NCBI GenBank assembly: GCA_001801465.1
Contig: MGXT01000028.1
Span: forward strand, 1-41,908
Length of the DNA: 41,908 nt
Origin: Gammaproteobacteria bacterium RIFCSPHIGHO2_12_FULL_35_23
Lineage (GTDB): Bacteria; Pseudomonadota; Gammaproteobacteria; UBA12402
Direction of reading: 5' to 3'
This document shows positions 1 through 9,607 of this stretch, piece after piece; the first letter of the stretch is position 1; every line of letters starts with the position of its first letter. The notes beneath the pieces are model-generated. The model saw only the letters and a list, made by a program, of their open reading frames with translations. It ran no database searches and was not told the DNA's origin. The position numbers were made by a program, and so were the translations under genes.

Positions 1-469
1 TATCCATAATTAAACATGTTCTATCAATCGTAAATTTTGTTACATTTATATTAAGACAATTTTCTGGCAAACAGATGCGCCCATATCTATCAACAGTATG
101 TTCTTTGGTATTTCTAGCACGTAAGTTTTTAAGAGTTTTTATAACAAATTTGTGCGGCTCAACTAATGTTTCGGGAACTGTAATTTTTTCATTAATTACT
201 TTCATGCGTGGCATTTCTAATCGAGGAGGCCCTGGAGATATATAGGTTTGACTAATACCCTTTTTACTAAGTGGTTTTAAACTTGGCGCACTAGAAAGAT
301 TTTTTTGAGCCCAATATCCCGGATGAGGCCGTGGAATTTCCATCCTTTTACATATTTTGGCTAATCCTACATCTGAGATACCAAACTCCTTGGCCAGTTG
401 TATCATTGGCTTTTGCCATATCTTTTCATATAGCTCTTCACGTGTAATTAAAACAGCATCTTCATTCAT
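1..469 (-). CDS. Uncharacterised helix-turn-helix protein, 5' part only
   Basis: An open frame runs from an ATG at 469 to the left edge without a stop, about 156 codons, so the C-terminus is outside the window. A near-perfect Shine-Dalgarno AAGGAGG lies just upstream (474-480), which fixes the start. The first 55 residues contain a helix-turn-helix-like stretch (KEFGISDVGLAKICKR, about residues 27-42) followed by IPRPHPGYWAQK. This N-terminal pattern, LTREELYE..W..PM..LAK.YG.SD.ALAKICK..NIPRP..GYWA, recurs in uncharacterised bacterial proteins. DNA binding is inferred from the motif only. The remaining visible part, up to residue 156, is not recognised. The gene starts back-to-back with nothing: the 243 bases to the next tRNA hold only repeats. 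Confidence 0.75.
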   Translation of the reverse strand, partial: MNEDAVLITREELYEKIWQKPMIQLAKEFGISDVGLAKICKRMEIPRPHPGYWAQKNLSSAPSLKPLSKKGISQTYISPGPPRLEMPRMKVINEKITVPETLVEPHKFVIKTLKNLRARNTKEHTVDRYGRICLPENCLNINVTKFTIDRTCLIMD

Positions 470-525
470 GTAACCTCCTTCAGTTAATTACATTTCACCC
501 TATTTCTTTAAGAAGAATTAGTTCG

Positions 526-560
526 AAATTTAAACGTTTTTATGTCTTAAAATTTAAACA
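526..560. repeat. Direct repeat AAATTTAAAC, two copies 24 bp apart
   Basis: AAATTTAAAC occurs at 526-535 and again at 550-559, in the upstream region of the helix-turn-helix gene that begins at 469. Two identical 10-mers about two helical turns apart could be an operator, but the sequence is so AT-rich that chance is possible. Confidence 0.3.
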
Positions 561-601
561 TTAATCTATCGTTTCAGATCAGCATTAATTTGGAATAATA
601 A

Positions 602-634
602 TTATTTCTCTAAAATTTCTCTAGAATTTCTCTA
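602..634. repeat. Three tandem 11-bp repeats (core ATTTCTCTA)
   Basis: The 9-mer ATTTCTCTA appears at 604-612, 615-623 and 626-634, exactly 11 bp apart, giving three units of 11 bp that differ only in the first two bases. They lie in the gene-free stretch between the helix-turn-helix gene and tRNA-Leu. A period of about one helical turn fits a tandem protein-binding site, but no function is shown. Confidence 0.6.
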
Positions 635-712
635 TGAGCATATATTGAACAATAAAAACTGGATTTTAGAGGCTTTTATTTTCTCTGTATCTATTTGATT
701 ATTAATGTTAAT

Positions 713-804
713 TGGTGCCCGGGACTGGAATCGAACCAGCACGGAGGTTTAACCCATCCGAGGGATTTTAAGTCCCTTGCGTCTACCTGTTCCGCCACCC
801 GGGC
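713..804 (-). tRNA. tRNA-Leu (anticodon UAA)
   Basis: Read on the minus strand this is a class II tRNA with a long variable arm. The acceptor stem GCCCGGG (798-804) pairs with CCCGGGC at the 3' end, the T-loop GGTTCGATTCC is present, and the anticodon loop CTTAAAA gives anticodon UAA. The CCA end is encoded (TGG on the plus strand at 713-715). It is the last of three tRNAs after pgsA, matching leuZ in the E. coli glyW-cysT-leuZ cluster. Confidence 0.96.
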
Positions 805-849
805 ATCAAGCGTTCATTAAACAGTTTATTATGAACTGTTGTTCCTAAC

Positions 850-920
850 AGGCTGAGGTCGGAATCGAACCGGCGTCCACGGCTTTGCAGGCCGCTGCAT
901 AACCACTCTGCCACCCAGCC
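850..920 (-). tRNA. tRNA-Cys (anticodon GCA)
   Basis: A cloverleaf on the minus strand begins GGCTGGG at 920 and pairs with CTCAGCC at 851-857, with one G-U pair. The anticodon loop CTGCAAA gives GCA, and discriminator U73 at position 850 is the usual cysteine identity base. The CCA end is not encoded. It lies between tRNA-Gly and tRNA-Leu, as cysT does in E. coli. Confidence 0.95.
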
Positions 921-1012
921 ATATTAGAAGATAGAAGACAAGAACTCGAATAAAGATATTTAACTTTAACAGTACTTACATCTTTTTATTATCTATCCTA
1001 TATATTCTAATA

Positions 1013-1088
<76 letters not shown>

Positions 1089-1189
1089 GCATCAAGTTAT
1101 CTAACTCTATGCCTCTTCTACTCTTTCTTTATTAGCGTAGTATCATTATTCGCCTTCTTATTGATTACTAAGGCAAATCAGAGGGGCAT

Positions 1190-1217
1190 ATTTTAACCGA
1201 GCACAATCAACTGTCAA
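1190..1217 (-). promoter_or_regulatory. Sigma-70 promoter of the tRNA-Gly-Cys-Leu cluster
   Basis: On the minus strand a perfect -35 TTGACA (1212-1217) and a -10 TAAAAT (1190-1195) are separated by 16 bp. The bases after the -10 read ATGCCCC, a GC-rich discriminator, which in known stable-RNA promoters goes with repression by ppGpp/DksA. It points into the tRNA cluster, so the tRNAs need not depend on the uvrC-pgsA transcript. Confidence 0.65.
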
Positions 1218-1229
1218 GTTAGTTTCTTA

Positions 1230-1787
1230 CTATTTGGAGTTTATTTCAAAATCCGGCCAAGCAGCTTTAATGTAAACAATCATTGTCCATAAGGTGATCA
1301 AAGCAGCTAAATAAATACCAATATATCCAATTATCAAAAAGAAATTAGATGCTAAAGGGAGACTTAATAATAAAAATATTATTGCAAAAATTTGCGAGAC
1401 CATTTTTACTTTTCCCATAAAAGAAACAGCTATACGGGCGCGTTTGCCAAGCTCAGCCATCCACTCTCGTAAGCCAGAAATAACAATTTCACGACCTATA
1501 ATTACTACAATGGGAATAACTAAATATGGCAGATGATGATTAGCAGCTAGCAACACTAAAACAACTGTGACGATTAATTTATCGGCCACTGGATCAAGAA
1601 ATGCTCCAAATTTTGAGGTTAGTTTTAACTTCCTGGCTAAATAACCATCCAATAAATCTGTGATGGCCGCAAAAGCAAAAATTAAAGTTGCAAAAAGTTT
1701 AGCCCAAGTCCAAGGTAAATAATAAAAAATTATAAAAATAGGAATTAAGGCTATTCGCAGTAAAGTTAAATACGTAGGTAAATTCAT
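1230..1787 (-). CDS. pgsA: CDP-diacylglycerol--glycerol-3-phosphate 3-phosphatidyltransferase
   Basis: PgsA transfers a phosphatidyl group from CDP-diacylglycerol to glycerol-3-phosphate, the committed step to phosphatidylglycerol and cardiolipin, in the inner membrane. The 185-residue protein has the CDP-alcohol phosphatidyltransferase signature DG-x2-AR-x8-G-x3-D-x3-D, seen as DGYLAR ... FGAFLDPVADK at about residues 46-69, and several hydrophobic membrane segments on either side. The length equals the usual 180-190 residues. It follows uvrC by 67 bp on the same strand and precedes the tRNA-Gly-Cys-Leu cluster, the same order as in E. coli, which supports the assignment. The start ATG has only a weak AGG upstream. 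Confidence 0.96.
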   Translation of the reverse strand: MNLPTYLTLLRIALIPIFIIFYYLPWTWAKLFATLIFAFAAITDLLDGYLARKLKLTSKFGAFLDPVADKLIVTVVLVLLAANHHLPYLVIPIVVIIGREIVISGLREWMAELGKRARIAVSFMGKVKMVSQIFAIIFLLLSLPLASNFFLIIGYIGIYLAALITLWTMIVYIKAAWPDFEINSK

Positions 1788-1854
1788 ACGGGCCTATTTC
1801 ATTATCTATAATGATTAATTGTATCTAAGTCTCTATAATTTAAAAGATAAATCT

Positions 1855-3675
1855 TTACGGTTGCAAAGCATCGTAAATTATTTGAGCAAGCTCATGACTA
1901 ATACCTGGTGCTCGTGCTATTTCTTCTACACTTGCCTGCATAACAGCTTGAATACCTCCAAAGTGCTTGAGTAATGCTTGTCGTCGTTTAGTCCCTATTC
2001 CTGGAATAGTTTCAAGCTTAGAAGTATTTCGGGCTTTTTTTATTTTGCTACGATTATGAGTAATTGCAAATCGGTGTGCCTCATCTCTTACTTGCTGTAA
2101 TAAATGTAAACTCGGTGAATCTGGAGACAGAATAATTGGTATGTCTTGTTCAGATAAAAATAAAGTTTCTAACCCTGGTTTTCTGGTTTTACCTTTTGCG
2201 ATAGCACAGATCGGAATATCAGTTAATTGTAATTCTTCCATCACTTTTTTAGCTTCAGACAACTGGCCTTTACCACCATCGATTAAAAGCAAATCAGGCA
2301 ATCTACCCTCAGATTTTTTAATTTTAAGATAACGTCTTGTTAAAACCTCTCGCATTGCAGCATAATCATCACCTATCGTGCTATTTTCAATATTAAAATG
2401 TCTATATAGACTATTTACTGGTCCTTGCGTTTCAAATACCACACAGGAAGCAACTGTCGCTTCTCCTCGATGATGACTAATATCAAAACACTCTATTCTT
2501 TGAATTTCATTTTCTAACTTAAGTTCTTCCTTTAACTTATTAAATTTTTTATGATAATTTTTTCTTGTAGAAAGTCTTGATAGGATTGATTGTTCGGCAC
2601 TACGCTCAGCTAATGTATACCATTTACTCAGATCACCTCGGCTAACTCGCTGCAAACGAATTTTTCTTTGTTGCTGAGCCTGTAGGGCTTGTTCGAGCAG
2701 TGTTTTTTCAGAAACTTCAGAATTAACAACAATTATATCTGGCAAGTCATTTATTTTATTTAAATAATACTGCTTAATAAAAGCTGATAATAACTCTTCG
2801 TCTTGCTGTTCATTCATTTTTATATCTGGAAAAAATACTTTACTACCTAATATCCTCCCTTCTCTAATGATTAATAAATAAACACATGCGAGATCTGCTT
2901 TAATAGTTACCACAACTAAATCTAAATTACGCTTACCTTTAACCATATACTGGTTTTTTTGAATCATTCTTAAATTTGTAATTTGGTCACGATATTTTGC
3001 AGCAAGTTCGTAATTTAACTCTTTTGCAGCTTGATCCATTTTGACTTGTAAAGCGGCTAACAGCTGTTCATTTTTACCTTCTAAAAAGGCTAAAGCATTT
3101 TGAAAATCTTGTTCATAATTCGCAGCTGAAATATAGTCTACACAAGGAGCACTACAACGTTTAATTTGATATTGCAAACAAGGCCTAGTTCTATTTTTAA
3201 AAAAAATGTCATTACAAGACCTTAGCAAAAATACTTTTTGTAATAGATTAAGAGTTTCTCGAACAGAACCCACGCTAGGAAAAGGCCCAAAGTACTTACC
3301 AGGTAAATTCCTACCTCCCCGATAAAATCTTAAACATGGAAAAGCATGGCTAATAGCAGCATAAACATAAGGGTAGCTTTTATCATCTCTAAATAAAATA
3401 TTATATCTAGGTTGATGCTTTTTTATTAAGTTACTTTCTAATATTAATGCATCAGATTCTGTATCTGTGATAACTACCTGAATTTCATTGATTTGGCTAA
3501 CTAATGAGTTGGTTTTAACAGAAGTATTTTTTCTAAAATAACTAGTTAATCTTTTTTTTAAATTTTTTGCTTTACCTATATAAATTATATCATTGTTTTT
3601 ATTAAGCATTTGATAAACACCTGGCCTACTGCTTACTGTGCTTAAAAAGATTTTGCTATCAAATGCTTGTGTCAT
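1855..3675 (-). CDS. uvrC: UvrABC excision nuclease subunit C
   Basis: UvrC makes both incisions around a lesion held by UvrB in nucleotide excision repair. In order the protein shows an N-terminal GIY-YIG nuclease (RPGVYQ ... IIYIGKAKNLKKRL, about residues 15-45), a UVR motif binding UvrB (AAKELNYELAAKYRDQI, about 205-220), the RNase H-like second nuclease (ECFDISHHRGE, about 395-405) and C-terminal helix-hairpin-helix motifs (IPGIGTKRRQALLKHFGG). Starting at the ATG at 3675 gives 606 residues, close to E. coli UvrC (610). An in-frame TTG at 3687 would add four residues, but neither start has a clear ribosome site. It lies 66 bp after the response regulator, the conserved uvrY-uvrC pair. Confidence 0.97.
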   Translation of the reverse strand: MTQAFDSKIFLSTVSSRPGVYQMLNKNNDIIYIGKAKNLKKRLTSYFRKNTSVKTNSLVSQINEIQVVITDTESDALILESNLIKKHQPRYNILFRDDKSYPYVYAAISHAFPCLRFYRGGRNLPGKYFGPFPSVGSVRETLNLLQKVFLLRSCNDIFFKNRTRPCLQYQIKRCSAPCVDYISAANYEQDFQNALAFLEGKNEQLLAALQVKMDQAAKELNYELAAKYRDQITNLRMIQKNQYMVKGKRNLDLVVVTIKADLACVYLLIIREGRILGSKVFFPDIKMNEQQDEELLSAFIKQYYLNKINDLPDIIVVNSEVSEKTLLEQALQAQQQRKIRLQRVSRGDLSKWYTLAERSAEQSILSRLSTRKNYHKKFNKLKEELKLENEIQRIECFDISHHRGEATVASCVVFETQGPVNSLYRHFNIENSTIGDDYAAMREVLTRRYLKIKKSEGRLPDLLLIDGGKGQLSEAKKVMEELQLTDIPICAIAKGKTRKPGLETLFLSEQDIPIILSPDSPSLHLLQQVRDEAHRFAITHNRSKIKKARNTSKLETIPGIGTKRRQALLKHFGGIQAVMQASVEEIARAPGISHELAQIIYDALQP

Positions 3676-3741
3676 AAAACTTAACAATATAACAATAGAA
3701 AAAATATAAATAATTCATTCTACTATTAATTATATTTAATG

Positions 3742-4410
3742 TTAAACATTAGAACTAGAAACGTCTTGTTGAGCTAAATGGTTTTCAATAACATTATAAC
3801 GTAACGCCAAATGGGTCATTTCTACATCGCTATTAACGCCTAGTTTGTTAAAGATACGATAGCGATAAGTATTGACTGTTTTAGTGCTAAGATGTAGCTG
3901 CTCAGCAATTTTAGGAACCTTTTCACCACGAGTAATCATTAACATTACTTGTAGCTCTCGCTCTGAAAGTGCATCGAAAGGTGAATCTCTATTATCAAAT
4001 CGTTTTAAGGCCAATTGTTGTGCAATTTCTGCACTTAAATATCTTTGCCCGCTTTTTACTTGCTTGATTGCTTGAATTAATTCTTCAGCTTGGCAGTCTT
4101 TAGTTAAATAACCCATTGCTCCGCTTTTTAAAAATCGAACTGGATAAATTTCATCATTGCTCACTGTTAGAACAATAACTTTAATATTAGGGCTATAATG
4201 AACTATTTTACGGGTAGCTTCTAATCCACCTATCCCAGGCATATGAATATCCATTAAGACAACGTCCACTTCATTATTGCGAATAAATTGGACAGCCTCT
4301 TCGCCGCTGCCTGCCTCTGCAAGAATATTAATATCTTTAGCTTCAGAAAGTATTCGACGAATACCAGCACGGACTATTTGATGATCGTCAACCAAAACAA
4401 CGTTTATCAA
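3742..4410 (-). CDS. letA: LuxR-family response regulator, LetA/UvrY/GacA type
   Basis: This is the response-regulator half of the BarA/UvrY (LetS/LetA, GacS/GacA) system, which in known relatives activates small RNAs that titrate CsrA and so switches growth and virulence phases. An N-terminal receiver domain holds the acidic pair DD at 8-9 and phosphoacceptor D54 (VLMDIHMPG), and a C-terminal LuxR-type helix-turn-helix spans about 145-205 (LSERELQVM ... STKTVNTYRYRIFNKLGV). The 222 residues match UvrY (218). The start is a TTG: the N-terminus MINVVLVDDH aligns with UvrY MINVLLVDDH, so the TTG is probably real. It is the first gene of a uvrY-uvrC-pgsA block, divergent from lptD. The name follows Legionella usage; the cognate kinase is not in the window. 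Confidence 0.93.
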   Translation of the reverse strand: MINVVLVDDHQIVRAGIRRILSEAKDINILAEAGSGEEAVQFIRNNEVDVVLMDIHMPGIGGLEATRKIVHYSPNIKVIVLTVSNDEIYPVRFLKSGAMGYLTKDCQAEELIQAIKQVKSGQRYLSAEIAQQLALKRFDNRDSPFDALSERELQVMLMITRGEKVPKIAEQLHLSTKTVNTYRYRIFNKLGVNSDVEMTHLALRYNVIENHLAQQDVSSSNV

Positions 4411-4460
4411 GGTTAATTTGACCTCGTAGTTTAATTTATTATCAGGTTTTAACTAGCTAC

Positions 4461-4488
4461 ATTTTATATCTATCGAACTGTAATGCAA
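4461..4488 (-). promoter_or_regulatory. Possible promoter of the letA-uvrC-pgsA operon
   Basis: On the minus strand TTGCAT (4483-4488) and TAAAAT (4461-4466) lie 16 bp apart, about 50 bp before the TTG start of the response regulator. The -35 matches only half the consensus, so this is a plausible but weak call. Confidence 0.35.
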
Positions 4489-4609
4489 GAACTATTCACT
4501 TTGTAAGATATATTATATGTTTATATGCTAATTGCTTTTTATGTTTTTAAGAAAATTGTTGCAGCCTGCCTGATTCTATGACACCTTAATAACATTTTTT
4601 TCTAGGTTA

Positions 4610-4630
4610 ATGAAATTTATAGATAAATGA
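4610..4630 (+). other. Six-codon upstream frame overlapping the lptD start (ATGA)
   Basis: An ATG at 4610 opens a frame of six codons (MKFIDK). It ends at a TGA (4628-4630) that overlaps the lptD start codon in the arrangement ATGA. AGG lies a few bases before this ATG, while no Shine-Dalgarno precedes the lptD ATG itself. Translational coupling of lptD to this leader is an inference; the frame may simply be chance. Confidence 0.3.
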
Positions 4631-7149
4631 AGTTTTTACGTAACATTATAGGAATTGGAGCTGTGCTATTAGCCGCCAGCTTACAAACCTTTTCTACACC
4701 TATACCAAACATTACTTCAGAAGATAATGAACCCTATAACTATCAAAAAGCTTTACACTGGATCGTAGCGCCTAATAAATATAATATTTGTGGAGGCTAT
4801 TACCGTGATTTTCCAATTCCCTATACCCCAAACCCTATCGCCCCACCACAAGATGCTAATTATGACATTCATGCAGATAATGTACTGTATTCAACAAAAG
4901 GCTCTTCTATACTACAGGGGCATGTGAGCGTTACTAGACCTGACCAACAACTTAATACTAATCTTGCTTATTTAAATAGAAATAAAGAAACCGGTAAAAT
5001 TGACTCTATTGATATGTATCATGGTGTTAAATTATTTGAGCCAGGTAGCTTACTAGTTGGACGTTATGGCCATGTTGATATTCCAACCAAGCATGTAACT
5101 ATTTATAATGCTGCTTACAGAACTAATCATACTGCTGTTGCCCCACAAATTGTAACCGCCGTCAACAAAAAAACTGGTCAAATTGAAGACCGTCATTATG
5201 ATATGAATTATTGGGGGCATGCAAAAATAGTAGAACAAACTGAGCCCAAACATTTTAGCTTTAAACATGCTACTTATACCACTTGTCCACCAGTAGGCAC
5301 TTGCGTATGGCATTTATATGGCTCAACTGTAAATTTAAATTATAAAACTGATGTAGGACATGCCTGGAACTCTCTATTATTTTTACATGGGATCCCTATT
5401 TTTTATTTTCCCTATATTAGTTTTCCATTAACTCATAAAAGAAAAACAGGGTTTTTACCGCCCAGCTATTTTACTTCTGTTACTTCCGGCTCTACTTATA
5501 ATTTACCTTTTTATTGGAATATAGCACCTAACTATGATCTTTTAACTAATTTTAGCTATTTACAAAAACGTGGTTTTAAAATTTCTCCTTTTTTCCGTTA
5601 TTTGACTAATTCTAGTAATGGCAATGCAAAACTTGATTTAGTTCCTCATGACAGTACTTTTGCAAAATTTAAAAAAACCTCTACTGATGTTAGCGTACAA
5701 AACGCTAGTAATTTTCGATATGAGGCTACACTCAATGATAACACCACTTTTAATGACCACTGGAGTGGCAGTGCAACCTATAACAGAGTAAGTGATGACT
5801 ATTATTTTATAGATTTGGGTTCAAAATTATTTAATAACAGTACTAACCAATTACCGCAAACTGCTAATTTACAATATCAAGGTTTATATTGGGATTTTGG
5901 TGGTATGGTATTAAATTATCAGACTTTAAAGCCTCCCACCTTACAACACCCAACTGATCAATACGCTTATCTACCAGAGTTTAATGCTAGCTTTAGTCAT
6001 CCGTTACCTGATAATTTTAACGCTTCCGTTAGCAGTACTGCGACTAATTTTTCGAGAGACACAAGTGTAATAGGTAAACGCTATACTCTTGACCCATCAG
6101 CTAGCTATAATTTTAATAGGCCTTATGGGACATTAAATCCTCAGATTCAACTTGCAGCTACTGATTATCAAGTAGGCAGAAATCCTGGTTTACCTAATTC
6201 ACCAGGAGTAATAATTCCAATTTTTTCAACTGAGGGCAGCTTGAATTTTTATCGTAATTTCAATTGGTTTGGCAGCGCCTATCAACAAACTTTAGTACCA
6301 CAAATTCAATATACTTATATACCCTATCATAACCAAAATGAACTACCTATTTTTGATACTAGCGGGGTTTCCTTCAATTACAGCTATCTCTTTGCTACTA
6401 ATCGATTTGCAGGTTACGATCGTGTTGGCGATGCTAATCAAATTGCCTATGCCATTACAACTGGTCTGATTAATGAAATGACAGGAGTATCTAAAGGATC
6501 CTTTAGTATTGGGCAAATTAGATACTTAGAACCTAGGCGGGTCACTGTTTGTAACACACATGGCTGTGGCGGAAATCCCGGAAAAAGCAATAGCAGAAAC
6601 TTTTCTCCTGTAGCAGGCCAAGGAACTTATGCTTTTACACCTACTTTAAATACGACAGATGATCTTACGTGGGACCCCTATAGTCAAACCCTTAATCTTA
6701 GCTCTATTTTGACTTACACACCTAGCCCCAGACACATATTTAATTTAAACTACAATTTTACTAAATTAAGTAAAAATACCACCGTCAATGCTGCCAGCCC
6801 TACTCTGTACCCACAAGACTTAACTGTTTCAGGTGAATGGTTTCTCTGGCGACATGTTGATTTAGTTGGCCAATGGACTCATGTTTGGGATGGTAACCAA
6901 ACCGAAAATTCGGGCGATGCTTATTTATGGGGTGTTGAGTATGATAGCTGCTGCTGGGCGGTACGCTTTGTAACTGCTAGAACTTTCCAGGGTGTTAGTA
7001 CTAGTGCGTCAAATATGTTTGTAAATTCTTACTATATACAATTTGATCTTAAAGGCCTGGGTTCCTTTGCTAACCAAAACCCTGGCCAACTTTTAGGAAC
7101 AGAAATTCCTGGTTATAGTGATACTTTTGATCAATCTATTGTTGGATAG
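4627..7149 (+). CDS. lptD: LPS-assembly protein LptD
   Basis: LptD is the outer-membrane beta-barrel that, with the lipoprotein LptE, inserts lipopolysaccharide into the outer leaflet. The 840-residue protein begins with a signal peptide (MKFLRNIIGIGAVLLAAS). It then has an OstA/LptA-like periplasmic jellyroll (about residues 80-190, DIHADNVLYSTKGSSILQGHV) that continues the Lpt bridge, followed by a large barrel rich in aromatic-ended strands. The family's paired cysteines are seen as C55, C220/C226 and the adjacent C775-C776 near the C-terminus, consistent with the inter-domain disulfides known from E. coli. The length is somewhat above E. coli (784). The usual downstream partners surA and pdxA are absent; tRNA-Ser and a YccA-like gene follow. 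It is divergent from letA. Confidence 0.95.
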   Translation: MKFLRNIIGIGAVLLAASLQTFSTPIPNITSEDNEPYNYQKALHWIVAPNKYNICGGYYRDFPIPYTPNPIAPPQDANYDIHADNVLYSTKGSSILQGHVSVTRPDQQLNTNLAYLNRNKETGKIDSIDMYHGVKLFEPGSLLVGRYGHVDIPTKHVTIYNAAYRTNHTAVAPQIVTAVNKKTGQIEDRHYDMNYWGHAKIVEQTEPKHFSFKHATYTTCPPVGTCVWHLYGSTVNLNYKTDVGHAWNSLLFLHGIPIFYFPYISFPLTHKRKTGFLPPSYFTSVTSGSTYNLPFYWNIAPNYDLLTNFSYLQKRGFKISPFFRYLTNSSNGNAKLDLVPHDSTFAKFKKTSTDVSVQNASNFRYEATLNDNTTFNDHWSGSATYNRVSDDYYFIDLGSKLFNNSTNQLPQTANLQYQGLYWDFGGMVLNYQTLKPPTLQHPTDQYAYLPEFNASFSHPLPDNFNASVSSTATNFSRDTSVIGKRYTLDPSASYNFNRPYGTLNPQIQLAATDYQVGRNPGLPNSPGVIIPIFSTEGSLNFYRNFNWFGSAYQQTLVPQIQYTYIPYHNQNELPIFDTSGVSFNYSYLFATNRFAGYDRVGDANQIAYAITTGLINEMTGVSKGSFSIGQIRYLEPRRVTVCNTHGCGGNPGKSNSRNFSPVAGQGTYAFTPTLNTTDDLTWDPYSQTLNLSSILTYTPSPRHIFNLNYNFTKLSKNTTVNAASPTLYPQDLTVSGEWFLWRHVDLVGQWTHVWDGNQTENSGDAYLWGVEYDSCCWAVRFVTARTFQGVSTSASNMFVNSYYIQFDLKGLGSFANQNPGQLLGTEIPGYSDTFDQSIVG

Positions 7150-7344
7150 CTGGTATTTAAATATTGAAATATAACTTTATTTAATGATACAAGCTTAATA
7201 CTTTATATTTCTTTTGATTTAAAACTAAAAATCGGGGCGATTTTATAGGCATTATTAGACACAGTCGAGAACCCACTAAATTTTATAACTAATTGATTTT
7301 ACTTTATCTATTGGTGCCTAGCAGTGCCTATAAAACTTCCAAAT

Positions 7345-7434
<90 letters not shown>

Positions 7435-7442
7435 ACTGGCAC

Positions 7443-7471
7443 ATTATATCGTGCTTAGCACTTAAAATGAA
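7443..7471 (-). promoter_or_regulatory. Promoter of tRNA-Ser
   Basis: A perfect -10 TATAAT reads on the minus strand at 7443-7448, placing transcription start just before the tRNA 5' end at 7434. The best -35 at 17 bp spacing is a weak TTCATT (7466-7471). Confidence 0.5.
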
Positions 7472-7533
7472 GCTGCAAGGATACCTGAAACTTTATTTAA
7501 GTTGAAGTTTTTATTAACATTTTCTTAAAATCC

Positions 7534-7563
7534 TTGCTTGTGGGAACTTTGCCCTCATATAAT
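7534..7563 (+). promoter_or_regulatory. Promoter of the YccA-like gene
   Basis: TTGCTT (7534-7539) and a perfect TATAAT (7558-7563) lie 18 bp apart, 29 bp before the start codon. A good ribosome site GAGGTGA follows at 7583-7589. Confidence 0.5.
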
Positions 7564-7592
7564 AACCTAAGTAATAAACCTAGAGGTGATTT

Positions 7593-8264
7593 ATGCAACA
7601 ATTTGGTCAAAGTCGTGCGCTATCGCAATCAGTACTCAGTGCAAATAGGCTACTGATGAAAACATATTTATTATTAGGCTCTACTTTATTATTTAGTGGA
7701 ATTATTGCTTTTTGGGCTATGGCAGCTAATGTACCACCTCTAAATCCTATTATTGTTATTATTGGTTATTTTGGTCTTTTATTTTTAACAAGCGCATTAC
7801 GGAAAAGCTCTTTAGGCTTAGTTGCTATTTTTGCTTTAACTGGTTTTATGGGGTTAACACTCGGACCTATTTTAGATCTCTATTTAAAAACCTACGTCAA
7901 TGGAGGTCAACTGATTACTACTGCCTTAGGTGGAACTGGCATCATATTCTTTGTTCTTTCTTTTTATGCCATTATGACAAAAAAAGATTTTAGCTATTTA
8001 GGTGGTTTTTTAGCTGTTGCAATTACTGGTGCATTTTTATTAGGGATCGCAAATATATTCTTACACATGCCCGTATTAAATTTATTAGTTTCTGGTGCCT
8101 TTATTTTATTAAGTTCTGGTTTAATTTTATTTCAAACAAGTGAAATTGTAAGAGGTGGTGAAACAAGTTATATCATGGCTACTGTAACACTTTATGTTTC
8201 ACTCTTTAATATTTTTGTAAACTTACTTAGTATTTTAGGAATGTTTTCAGGCCGAGATAGATAA
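7593..8264 (+). CDS. yccA: Bax inhibitor-1/YccA family membrane protein
   Basis: This is a 223-residue multi-spanning inner-membrane protein of the BI-1/YccA (UPF0005) family. About seven hydrophobic segments follow a short polar N-terminus, and the C-terminal part (SEIVRGGETSYIMATVTLYVSLFNIFVNLLSILG) is the family signature with a conserved acidic residue in the sixth segment and DI/NI-FVNLL in the last. In E. coli YccA binds and modulates the FtsH protease; eukaryotic relatives conduct calcium and block apoptosis. Which role applies here is not visible. The gene stands alone, with its own promoter and ribosome site and a hairpin after its stop. Confidence 0.9.
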   Translation: MQQFGQSRALSQSVLSANRLLMKTYLLLGSTLLFSGIIAFWAMAANVPPLNPIIVIIGYFGLLFLTSALRKSSLGLVAIFALTGFMGLTLGPILDLYLKTYVNGGQLITTALGGTGIIFFVLSFYAIMTKKDFSYLGGFLAVAITGAFLLGIANIFLHMPVLNLLVSGAFILLSSGLILFQTSEIVRGGETSYIMATVTLYVSLFNIFVNLLSILGMFSGRDR

Positions 8265-8275
8265 CCAATGTTTAA

Positions 8276-8302
8276 TTCAAAGGCTGGAATTTGGCCTTTG
8301 AA
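8276..8302 (+). terminator. Hairpin terminator after the YccA-like gene
   Basis: A perfect 9-bp inverted repeat, TTCAAAGGC (8276-8284) and GCCTTTGAA (8294-8302), has a 9-base loop and is followed by an AT-rich run ending in TTTTTT. It lies in the 56-bp gap between convergent yccA and serS, so it may serve both. Confidence 0.6.
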
Positions 8303-8320
8303 AACTATTTAATTATTTTT

Positions 8321-9607
<1,287 letters not shown>

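Noticed and set aside
7228..7244. Perfect 7-bp hairpin AAAATCG-GGG-CGATTTT after lptD
   Set aside because: Stem is mostly A-T and no T-run follows, so I do not call it a terminator.
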